DNA from: an uncultured Lysobacterales bacterium
Lineage (GTDB): Bacteria > Pseudomonadota > Gammaproteobacteria > Xanthomonadales > SZUA-36
Length of the DNA: 11,431 nt
NCBI GenBank assembly: GCA_937974465.1
Contig: CALJWY010000316.1
Coordinates: 1 to 11,431 of the forward strand
Direction: 5' to 3'
Under the pieces are notes generated by a model. That model saw only the letters and a program-made list of their open reading frames with translations, searched no databases and had not been told where the DNA came from. Numbering within the stretch: position 1 is the first letter of the stretch; each line of letters starts with the position of its first letter. The position numbers were made by a program, and so were the translations under genes. Below, piece by piece: positions 6,677 to 11,431 of the stretch.

Positions 6677-7486
6677 ATGAGTAACGAGGTTGTCAATTTC
6701 GAACAGAAAGGACATGTCGCCATCCTGACCCTGAACCGCCCGGAGGCACGCAACGCGATGAACCCGGAGGTGCTGGTAAGACTCGCAGATGCCTGGCAAC
6801 GTGTACGCGATGATGACAGCATCCGGGTGGCCATCATCACCGGCAATGGCCCTGCCTTCTGCGCCGGCATGGACCTGGGCAGCATGATTCCACTGATCAC
6901 TGGCGCCCGTCCGCCACAGGACGAATGGGATAAGGCGGTGGCCTCTGACAACTCGCTCGGCTACCGGGCAACCCTGAGAAACTTCGACACCAGGAAACCG
7001 GTCATTGCCGCCATCAACGGCTTTGCCATCGCCGGCGGTATGGAACTGGTCATGGGCTGTGACCTTCGCATCGCTGCCGACACGGCCAAGTTCGGTCTGC
7101 AGGAGGTCAAATGGGCGATCTTCCCCGGTGGCGGTTCAACGGTTCGCCTGCCCAACCAGATCCCTTATGCCCGCGCCATGGAAGTGCTGCTGACCGGTGA
7201 CCAGTTCGCAGCGCAAAGCATGCTGGAATACGGTTTTCTCAATTACGTGGTGCCCGAAAACGAAGTGCTCGACAAGGCGCTTGAGATGGCTGAGAAAATA
7301 GCCGCCAACGGTCCGGTGGCCGTCTGTGCTGTGCGGCGCTCGGTGCGCGAGGCAATCGGTGTATCCGAATCCCAGGCACTGGTTCGCGAAGGTGAGCTGT
7401 CTGCCCCCGTATACGCCACCGAAGATGCGGTCGAAGGTCCACGCGCATTCATGGAGAAGCGGCAGCCTGTCTTTAAGGGCCGTTGA
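6677..7486 (+). CDS. Enoyl-CoA hydratase/isomerase family protein (crotonase fold)
   Basis: This 269-residue crotonase has a well placed GGAG 8 bases before the ATG. The first oxyanion-hole segment is FCAGMDLG (61-68) and the second is NGFAIAGGMEL (114-124). Both glutamates that catalyse hydration in rat mitochondrial enoyl-CoA hydratase have counterparts here: Glu123 in GMELVMGCDL and Glu143 in FGLQEV. True hydratase activity on 2-trans-enoyl-CoA is therefore plausible, rather than a glutamate-poor relative. FPGGGSTVRLP (149-159) continues the expected fold. In context it could serve beta-oxidation or a CoA-dependent aromatic side-chain pathway with the aldehyde dehydrogenase two genes upstream; the sequence does not decide. 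No pathway partners such as thiolase or acyl-CoA dehydrogenase are in the window. Confidence 0.92.
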   Translation: MSNEVVNFEQKGHVAILTLNRPEARNAMNPEVLVRLADAWQRVRDDDSIRVAIITGNGPAFCAGMDLGSMIPLITGARPPQDEWDKAVASDNSLGYRATLRNFDTRKPVIAAINGFAIAGGMELVMGCDLRIAADTAKFGLQEVKWAIFPGGGSTVRLPNQIPYARAMEVLLTGDQFAAQSMLEYGFLNYVVPENEVLDKALEMAEKIAANGPVAVCAVRRSVREAIGVSESQALVREGELSAPVYATEDAVEGPRAFMEKRQPVFKGR

Positions 7487-7528
7487 GACCGGCAAACCCG
7501 GAATATTTGCGTTTCAATAAGAATGACA

Positions 7529-7547
7529 AGCCCTGAGGATCAGGGCT
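7529..7547. repeat. Perfect stem-loop downstream of the hydratase gene
   Basis: AGCCCTGA and TCAGGGCT form an 8-base perfect stem around a GGA loop, 42 bases after the hydratase stop and 93 bases before the convergent methyltransferase stop. No T-run follows on either strand, so it is not a typical intrinsic terminator. It could protect 3' ends of the convergent transcripts or assist factor-dependent termination. Confidence 0.5.
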
Positions 7548-7640
7548 GAAGCCTTACTATGGGATTTTATATGCTTCGTCACGAATGAAATAATTCATTT
7601 CTCGATGGCTGCTTGCGGCCAATAGCGGCGGTAGGGTTCC

Positions 7641-8360
7641 TCAATAGATCCCCGGAATCAAGCGATAGCGGACGCGTCGTGCATAGTCTCGATAGCCCGG
7701 CAACTCTTCCTGTAAGGTCTGGTCTTCCAGCACGGTTCTGATCACCGCGATGATCAACGCCATAGCGGCCGGAACAAGCGTCCACACCGAGCCTAAGGCC
7801 AGCACAATGCCCACCAGTGGCGGAATATTTCCGGCGTAACCCGGATGCCGCACAACCCGGTATGGACCGGTGTCACACACCACATGCCCTCGATCCGTCT
7901 GAATACGCACCACGCTGGAAAAAAATCGGTTTTCGGCCAATGCCCACGCGGCGAAAGCGTATCCGATCGAGATCAGGATAAAGCCGAGCACGATGAGCCA
8001 TAGCGGAAATTCGGGGGACCATCCATGGCGGTGATCCAGCCCTGCTACGATGACCAGTGGGAACCCAATACTCACCGCCATCAGTGGAGCAAGCACTTTG
8101 TCCCAGGCTTTTGCGTTTTGAATGTTCTCAATGTTTTGTCGTTCGGCCATGAGCCCGGGATGTCGCTGTTCAGCCCACATGCGCCCGCCTATACCAGCGG
8201 CAACGATCAGCAGAGCATAGACCCAGGCCTGCCACCATCCAAAATCCCCTCCACACCCCAATAGAACCAGTGGTATGGAGAGGTACACCACAACCAAACG
8301 GGTCCACTGGCGAGCGGACACGGTTTGCTCTGCCTTTGGGTTACCGGGTCTCGATACCAT
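7641..8360 (-). CDS. Membrane methyltransferase, isoprenylcysteine carboxyl methyltransferase / NnrU-like family
   Basis: This is a 239-residue integral membrane protein with about five hydrophobic helices (for example 21-35, 45-58, 88-107, 119-140, 180-210). The C-terminal half carries the family signature: GPYRVVRHPGY (165-175), then GN, Glu212-Asp213 after the last helix, and EELPGYRDYARRV (218-230). These positions bind S-adenosylmethionine and the substrate in the ICMT/phospholipid methyltransferase fold. The bacterial substrate is unknown; a lipid, isoprenoid or small thiol is possible. The start chosen is ATG at 8358-8360 because GGGA lies 6 bases upstream. A GTG six codons earlier (8376-8378) is open in frame but has no ribosome binding site. 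It is convergent with the hydratase gene and divergent from the BLUF gene, with no visible functional link to either. Confidence 0.85.
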   Translation of the reverse strand: MVSRPGNPKAEQTVSARQWTRLVVVYLSIPLVLLGCGGDFGWWQAWVYALLIVAAGIGGRMWAEQRHPGLMAERQNIENIQNAKAWDKVLAPLMAVSIGFPLVIVAGLDHRHGWSPEFPLWLIVLGFILISIGYAFAAWALAENRFFSSVVRIQTDRGHVVCDTGPYRVVRHPGYAGNIPPLVGIVLALGSVWTLVPAAMALIIAVIRTVLEDQTLQEELPGYRDYARRVRYRLIPGIY

Positions 8361-8460
8361 AATATTTCCCAGGGCCACCTATCAGCCCGATTGATCGCCT
8401 GCTGTCCAGGTACATTTAACAACATTTGGGGTCAGATTCAACTGATTTCAAAGGCCGCGA

Positions 8461-8473
8461 CTGGCCGGAAACC
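8461..8473 (-). repeat. Dispersed repeat copy, partial
   Basis: On the minus strand this reads GGTTTCCGGCCAG, matching the TTCCGGCCA core of the family best seen at 11351-11372. It is a weak, partial copy inside the MITE-like element. Confidence 0.35.
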
Positions 8474-8509
8474 AACCACTGAAACAATCAAAACCGCTTT
8501 CTCAAAATG

Positions 8510-8531
8510 GTCGCTTATCGGGCAGAAGCGG
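8510..8531 (-). repeat. Dispersed repeat copy inside the MITE-like element
   Basis: On the minus strand it reads CCGCTTCTGCCC followed by GATAAGCGAC, close to the family pattern CCGCTTCYGGCC plus TARCRGC. It shares the full CCGCTTC start with the copies at 9585, 11292 and 11351. Confidence 0.45.
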
Positions 8532-8629
8532 ACCTCCGCTCGGATCATATGCTGGCTCAAGCAAATATTTACTCTGTCCCTATACTCTGACCCCATTTCT
8601 TCTTAAACCGCCATTATTGAATGATTCTT

Positions 8630-8658
8630 TTGGAATTTGTTGGCTGAGCCATTATGCT
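8630..8658 (+). promoter_or_regulatory. Candidate sigma70 promoter of the BLUF gene
   Basis: TTGGAA (8630-8635), a 17-base spacer and TATGCT (8653-8658) give 4 of 6 matches in each box. The start would be near 8665, leaving a leader of about 27 bases before the TTG start codon. Spacing is optimal but box quality is modest. Confidence 0.35.
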
Positions 8659-8691
8659 TAACGGTAATAGTGGATACAAAGAAGGCACTCC

Positions 8692-9432
8692 TTGTCAATT
8701 TTCAATGAATTAAAACGTCGAAAGGTGTTCAAGGTGGGTTTTGCCTACATGCTTATTGCGTGGTTGGTTGCCCAGATTCTGCAGTTGGTGTTTGAGAGTT
8801 TCGGCACACCGGACTGGGCGATAAAGACCGTGCTGGTTCTATTGGCCACCGGCTTTCCGCTTGCCCTGTTTTTTGCATGGGCATATGAAATCACACCCGA
8901 GGGAGTCAAACGCGATCACGAGGTAGACCGATCGCAGCCCATTACCACGCAAACAATCAAAAAACTTAGGCGTAACACAACTTCGGCAGAACAATTGAAT
9001 TCATTGATTTACAAAAGCCGATGTAAAGGTCTGGCCAATTGGGATTTGGTGGAGTCGATTCTTGCTAGCAGCGCTCGCAATAATCCCGAAAAAGGCATTA
9101 CAGGTGTACTGGTTGTCACGGAAACTCACTTTCTCCAGGTCTTGGAAGGGCCGTTTGAGTCATTGAATGCAACCTTTGAACGAATTGCCCGCGACATGCG
9201 TCATGAAGGGACTCAGTTGATCAGCTTCACAGAGATTGAGGAAAGAAGATTTGCGGATTGGGCCATGCACGGTATTGGGCTGTTTGATCTCAACCTTGAG
9301 TTGAAATCAAGATTGTGTTTGAAGTTCGGTGAAGACAACGGGAACGTTCGTTTACCTTCCACTGCCCACGAAGTCATGGACCTGCTAAATATACTTCTAT
9401 CTGAAGAACAACCTGCCAAGGCTACTGAGTAG
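8692..9432 (+). CDS. Membrane-anchored BLUF-domain blue-light sensor
   Basis: This 246-residue protein has two modules. Residues 1-75 hold ELKRRKVFKVGFAY, two hydrophobic helices (about 14-34 and 44-65) and the exit motif YEITPEGVKR, a membrane module I associate with proteobacterial cyclase/TPR-type sensors. Residues 101-195 are a BLUF flavin photoreceptor domain. The residues needed for photochemistry in AppA have counterparts here: Tyr107 (LIYKS), Asn131 (RNNPEKGITG), Gln149 (FLQVLEG), Trp190 and Met192 (FADWAM). After BLUF comes only a short helical tail (about 196-246), with no cyclase, EAL or GGDEF output domain, so it probably signals through a protein partner at the inner membrane. 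The start is TTG with GAAGG 6 bases upstream; an in-frame TAG at 8668-8670 rules out an earlier start. No obvious partner gene is adjacent. Confidence 0.88.
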   Translation: MSIFNELKRRKVFKVGFAYMLIAWLVAQILQLVFESFGTPDWAIKTVLVLLATGFPLALFFAWAYEITPEGVKRDHEVDRSQPITTQTIKKLRRNTTSAEQLNSLIYKSRCKGLANWDLVESILASSARNNPEKGITGVLVVTETHFLQVLEGPFESLNATFERIARDMRHEGTQLISFTEIEERRFADWAMHGIGLFDLNLELKSRLCLKFGEDNGNVRLPSTAHEVMDLLNILLSEEQPAKATE

Positions 9433-9535
9433 CGAAATCCGGAATTGTCCTGACTCTACAAACCCACCTATGATGGCGCAATAAAATTTAGAGAGACTGG
9501 TCGCGTCATGACTTTCAAGGCCAATGATTGGAAAG

Positions 9536-9552
9536 AACGGCTTGTGGCCGTT
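9536..9552. repeat. Small hairpin after the BLUF gene
   Basis: AACGGC and GCCGTT form a 6-base perfect stem around TTGTG, about 100 bases after the BLUF stop. Only two T bases directly follow on the plus strand, so it is at best a weak terminator. A short palindrome CCAAT-G-ATTGG lies just before it (9521-9531). Confidence 0.35.
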
Positions 9553-9584
9553 TCATGCTATCGACAATTTCAGGATGTGGTGTT

Positions 9585-9606
9585 CCGCTTCCCGCCAGTT
9601 AACGGC
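9585..9606 (+). repeat. Dispersed repeat copy
   Basis: CCGCTTCCCGCC followed by AGTTAACGGC is one of the better copies of the family. Its second half CAGTTAACGGCTA (9596-9608) recurs in direct orientation as CAGCTAACGGCCA at 9642-9654, and the following GGCTATTGATTCAA resembles GGCTGTGGATTCAA at 10434-10447. Confidence 0.5.
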
Positions 9607-9641
9607 TATTGATTCAACATAATTTTCAACACCACTTATAG

Positions 9642-9662
9642 CAGCTAACGGCCAGGAACAGC
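9642..9662 (-). repeat. Dispersed repeat copy, downstream side of the exported-protein gene
   Basis: On the minus strand this reads TTCCTGGCCGTTAGCTG, nearly the same as TTCTGGCCGTTAGCAG at 10459-10474 on the plus strand. The two copies face each other across the gene at 9714-10283. Confidence 0.5.
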
Positions 9663-9713
9663 CCTTTAAACAGTGGGTCTCAACCCCTTTAATTTTATAA
9701 ATACACGAGGCGA

Positions 9714-10283
9714 TTATTTTGATTCCTGACAAGTAATAAGTAGACGTTCGCATCTTTTTTCTCTTTCCGACGCATAGGTTTTTTTGGCTTCAGAATGGGT
9801 CTTGAGCGCATTGAGCATCTCCGGGTGCTCAGCTGCCAGTGAGCCCCAAATTTCGTGCAGTTTTTTCTCCTTCTTTTTCTTTTTCACAATATTTATCATG
9901 GGTTGCCCGCCAGGAAAGTCGTTCATTCTTGTACCGGCACTCCAGACAGAGGCTGCGTCATCCATCAAAACAAGTACATAATTTGGGTAACAAATACGAT
10001 GTTTGATGTGGCTGCCCAGCGGCGCTTGTTTATAGCAACGGATGTCGAACTGGTTGTCAGTGTTTAGAGTATTAAATAATGCAAATACTTCGTCTTCAGC
10101 CTCAATCACGGCTCGCTCTAAATTCAACAGGGACTTCTGACCATAAACAGTGATCTCCTCCATTTCCCCCGGGGCTTCTGCTTCCCTGTGCTTTTCCATC
10201 GGCGATAGCACATCTTCTACATTTCCTGCTAACGCAGTTTCAATCGAAAGGGTAACCAAAAGTAGAGTTATTTTTTTAACCAT
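9714..10283 (-). CDS. Exported protein of unknown function with four cysteines and a TonB-box-like segment
   Basis: I cannot assign a function. The 189-residue protein begins with a basic, hydrophobic signal peptide (KK at 3-4, LLLVTLS, ALA at 17-19), predicted to be cleaved after Ala19 and sent to the periplasm. Residues 41-50 (MEEITVYGQK) resemble the EEIVVTG-type segment near the N terminus of TonB-dependent receptors, but no plug or barrel follows. Next come a helix rich in acidic residues (EAEDEVFALFNTLN) and four cysteines (83, 98, 178, 185), enough for two disulfides. A lysine run, KKKKKEKK, spans 134-141. I recall similar small gammaproteobacterial hypothetical proteins with the same VxG-Q-SL-L opening. 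The Shine-Dalgarno is weak (GAG about 10 bases upstream). TATACT on the minus strand (10336-10341) could be a -10 box but lacks a good -35. The gene sits alone between repeat copies. Confidence 0.72.
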   Translation of the reverse strand: MVKKITLLLVTLSIETALAGNVEDVLSPMEKHREAEAPGEMEEITVYGQKSLLNLERAVIEAEDEVFALFNTLNTDNQFDIRCYKQAPLGSHIKHRICYPNYVLVLMDDAASVWSAGTRMNDFPGGQPMINIVKKKKKEKKLHEIWGSLAAEHPEMLNALKTHSEAKKTYASEREKRCERLLITCQESK

Positions 10284-10454
10284 TATTTCTGTCTCAATTT
10301 TTTTAGTCGCGAGACAACTCTCACATCTGGGAATTAGTATAGTTGATGAGGATGGGAACCGTTTAGGAGCATGGTGTTGGGTTTACTGTTTAAACCCTAT
10401 GATTTAAAACACATTCGTTAAATGGCCACTATTGGCTGTGGATTCAATGGACGT

Positions 10455-10475
10455 CGGCTTCTGGCCGTTAGCAGC
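10455..10475 (+). repeat. Dispersed repeat copy, upstream side of the exported-protein gene
   Basis: CGGCTTCTGGCC followed by GTTAGCAGC matches the family over nearly its full length. It is the inverted counterpart of the copy at 9642-9662. Preceding it, GGCTGTGGATTCAA (10434-10447) repeats the sequence that follows the 9585 copy. Confidence 0.5.
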
Positions 10476-10573
10476 TACTGGAAGTGCCATTATGTATGCT
10501 TCACCACCGTCTGCTATACGGCCAACACCGGCTATTCAGGAGTCGACTATTCTTTGGTTATAAGACCAGGGTA

Positions 10574-10600
10574 CGGAAGCAACCCCAACAGTTGCTTCCG
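10574..10600. repeat. 10-bp perfect stem-loop just after the recombinase gene
   Basis: CGGAAGCAAC (10574-10583) and GTTGCTTCCG (10591-10600) pair perfectly around a 7-base loop. It lies 10 bases beyond the stop codon of the minus-strand recombinase gene. No T-run follows in that direction, so it is not a standard intrinsic terminator. Its CGGAAGC/GCTTCCG ends are shared with the dispersed repeat, so it could be a recombination or processing site. Confidence 0.55.
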
Positions 10601-10610
10601 CTCTCTCACC

Positions 10611-11237
10611 TCACACTTCGGTTTGCTCCGCTATTTCCAGAGCATCGTCCAGCTCAATCCCTAAATACCGCACGGTACTCTCCAGTTTGGTATGTCCGAG
10701 CAGCAACTGAATGGCACGCAGGTTCTTCGTGCGCTTATAAATTAACGTAGCCTTGGTTCTTCGCAACGAGTGCGTCCCGTATGCGTATGGGTCGAGGCCA
10801 ATGCCAGCCACCCAGTCTTTTACTATTTTGGCATATTGCCGGGTCGAGAGATGAGGTGATGACGCAAGGCGGCTGGGAAAAAGATACTGACTTGGCGTGA
10901 GCTTGAAAGTTGTAATGAGATTTCTGATCGCAAGTTGAGTCTGATCAGATATTTCAAATTGGACTGGACGCTTGGTCTTTCTTTGCATCACGGTTGCCCG
11001 TCGAAGCACCTTGTAACCCTGGGTTACATCACCCACTCGGAGATGAACCAGGTCACATGCCCGAAGCTTGCTGTCTATTGCCAAATTGAACAGCGCAAGA
11101 TTGCGTACGTCACCAGAGAGTTGAAGACGGATACGGATAGCCCAGATTTCTTTCAGCTTCAGGGGTGGCTTTGGGCCGATTATGACACCCTTATTCCAGG
11201 GCTGGTTATTTACCTTGAAGAGTAATGAGTGCGTCAT
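10611..11237 (-). CDS. Small tyrosine recombinase/integrase (catalytic domain only)
   Basis: This is a 208-residue member of the tyrosine recombinase superfamily, which cuts and rejoins DNA through a 3'-phosphotyrosine. All six catalytic positions can be placed: Arg59 (SKLRACDL), Lys87 (QRKTKRP), His156 and Arg159 (THSLRR), His182 (LLGHTKLE) and nucleophile Tyr191 (VRYLG). Only about 45 residues precede the catalytic domain (KPPLKLKEIWAIRIRLQL), so the SAM-like core-binding domain of phage and XerC/D integrases is absent or minimal. I recall near-identical short integrases, with the same PWNKG and KEIWAIR motifs, scattered singly in proteobacterial genomes; their targets are unknown to me. 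The ATG is firm: AAGGAG lies 7 bases upstream, but within a hairpin that may limit translation. No excisionase, cargo genes or attachment site are visible, though repeat copies and a strong stem-loop flank it. Confidence 0.93.
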   Translation of the reverse strand: MTHSLLFKVNNQPWNKGVIIGPKPPLKLKEIWAIRIRLQLSGDVRNLALFNLAIDSKLRACDLVHLRVGDVTQGYKVLRRATVMQRKTKRPVQFEISDQTQLAIRNLITTFKLTPSQYLFPSRLASSPHLSTRQYAKIVKDWVAGIGLDPYAYGTHSLRRTKATLIYKRTKNLRAIQLLLGHTKLESTVRYLGIELDDALEIAEQTEV

Positions 11238-11244
11238 GATTAAA

Positions 11245-11265
11245 CTCCTTTTCGATTGAAAGGAG
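11245..11265 (-). promoter_or_regulatory. Hairpin sequestering the recombinase ribosome binding site
   Basis: In the minus-strand transcript CTCCTTT is followed after 7 bases by AAAGGAG, a perfect 7-base stem whose 3' arm contains the Shine-Dalgarno AAGGAG, 7 bases before the ATG. When folded the ribosome site would be hidden, keeping recombinase synthesis low unless the structure opens. Confidence 0.55.
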
Positions 11266-11291
11266 CCTAATTATTGACGGTTCTACTAATA

Positions 11292-11313
11292 GCTGCTTTG
11301 CGACAGGAAGCGG
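11292..11313 (-). repeat. Dispersed repeat copy upstream of the recombinase gene
   Basis: On the minus strand this reads CCGCTTCCTGTCG followed by CAAAGCAGC. With the copy at 11351 it forms an inverted pair sharing GGAAGCGG (11306-11313) and CCGCTTCC (11351-11358), 37 bases apart, in the leader or promoter region of the recombinase gene. Confidence 0.45.
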
Positions 11314-11350
11314 ATACTCAACAAGCTATAAATTTCAGCCAATTAAATAA

Positions 11351-11372
11351 CCGCTTCCGGCCAATAACAGAC
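11351..11372 (+). repeat. Dispersed repeat copy near the window's right end
   Basis: CCGCTTCCGGCC followed by AATAACAGAC aligns closely with the 9585-9606 copy (CCGCTTCC-N-GCCA, then a TAAC core). The remaining bases to 11431 show no gene start or recognisable site. Confidence 0.45.
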
Positions 11373-11431
11373 ATTTGAAAACTGGAAAATTGTATCCGGT
11401 CCTATTTGCTTCTTAGAGAGTGGAGTCTTCC

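Larger units (their letters stand above)
8427..8595. mobile_element. MITE-like non-autonomous element with TGGGGTCAGA terminal inverted repeats
   Basis: TGGGGTCAGA (8427-8436) and its exact reverse complement TCTGACCCCA (8586-8595) bound 169 bases with no coding capacity. Near the right end ACTCTGTCCC (8571-8580) and ACTCTGACCCC (8584-8594) form a close direct repeat. The interior carries two copies of the dispersed repeat in the minus orientation. No target duplication is evident. From memory, GGGGTCAGAGT-type ends occur beside IS200-like/REP-associated tyrosine transposases in gammaproteobacteria, which would explain the absent duplication; that link is inference, and no transposase is in the window. 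Confidence 0.5.
8361..8691. other. Gene-free stretch with a MITE-like element and a candidate promoter
   Basis: This 331-base gap between the divergent methyltransferase and BLUF genes contains the inverted-repeat-bounded element at 8427-8595, two degenerate copies of the dispersed repeat, and a possible promoter for the BLUF gene. The plus-strand open frame through 8325-8606 starts at TTG without a ribosome binding site and crosses the repeats, so I do not count it as a gene. Confidence 0.7.
10284..10610. other. Gene-free, repeat-bearing stretch
   Basis: These 327 bases between the exported-protein gene and the recombinase gene contain a possible TATACT -10 box on the minus strand, a dispersed-repeat copy at 10455-10475 with flanking similarity to the 9604-9617 region, and the stem-loop at 10574-10600. 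The open frames here overlap the repeats and lack ribosome binding sites, so no gene is called. Confidence 0.65.

Noticed and set aside
8325..8606. 93-codon plus-strand open frame
   Set aside because: It starts at TTG without a ribosome binding site, overlaps the methyltransferase gene start, and its second half is translated inverted-repeat element.
9553..9753. 66-codon minus-strand open frame
   Set aside because: It overlaps the 3' end of the exported-protein gene and runs through dispersed repeats; composition does not look coding.
9585..10475. Integron attC sites (GTTRRRY-type cores) around the exported-protein gene
   Set aside because: GTTAAAT occurs at 10418-10424, but no matching RYYYAAC partner with attC-like arms was found, and the recombinase lacks an integron-integrase-type N-terminal domain.
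10150..10750. Several plus-strand open frames across the gap and the recombinase 3' end
   Set aside because: They lack ribosome binding sites, overlap firm minus-strand genes, and include repeat-derived sequence.
1..11431. CRISPR array, tRNA or rRNA genes
   Set aside because: No regularly spaced identical repeats and no recognisable tRNA or rRNA segments were seen on either strand.

Overview
The window looks like chromosomal DNA from a heterotrophic, probably aquatic gammaproteobacterium. It combines polyhydroxyalkanoate (PHA) control genes (PhaR, phasin), a bacterial wax ester synthase/diacylglycerol acyltransferase and fatty-acid-type CoA and aldehyde enzymes. It also has a BLUF blue-light sensor and intergenic repeats of a kind common in gammaproteobacteria. 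The taxonomic call is inference; no rRNA or tRNA gene is present.

Layout. (1) Bases 1-396 are the 3' end of a TetR-like regulator, convergent with phaR. (2) Bases 411-1518 form a PHA regulatory unit: phaR on the minus strand and a phasin gene on the plus strand, transcribed divergently. The 249-base gap between them holds two sigma70-like promoters and three TGC-N3/4-GCA palindromes placed where PhaR could control both genes. A good intrinsic terminator closes the phasin gene. (3) Bases 1589-3779 are a WS/DGAT gene and a serine alpha/beta hydrolase gene separated by one base, suggesting coupled synthesis and turnover of neutral lipid. (4) Bases 3928-7486 run in one direction: aldehyde dehydrogenase, Bcr/CflA-type MFS exporter, enoyl-CoA hydratase. 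(5) Bases 7641-8360 (minus) encode a membrane methyltransferase of the isoprenylcysteine-methyltransferase/NnrU type.

(6) From about 8.4 kb the character changes. The sequence becomes visibly richer in A/T, gaps are longer, and a degenerate repeat (CCGCTTCYGGCC followed by TARCRGC-like bases) occurs about seven times in both orientations between genes and nowhere obvious to the left. This part holds a 169-base MITE-like element, a membrane-anchored BLUF photoreceptor (TTG start), a small exported cysteine-containing protein of unknown function, and a 208-residue tyrosine recombinase. The recombinase keeps all six catalytic residues but lacks a normal N-terminal DNA-binding domain; its ribosome binding site lies in a hairpin, and a 10-bp perfect stem-loop follows its stop codon.

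How it fits together: the left two thirds read as carbon-storage and lipid metabolism (PHA granules, wax ester/TAG synthesis, hydrolysis, aldehyde oxidation, beta-oxidation-type hydration). The right third reads as an accessory, repeat-rich region with a light sensor and a possible recombinase-repeat pair. The candidates most worth following are the anchored BLUF fusion, the minimal recombinase with its repeats, and the three-operator PhaR control region.
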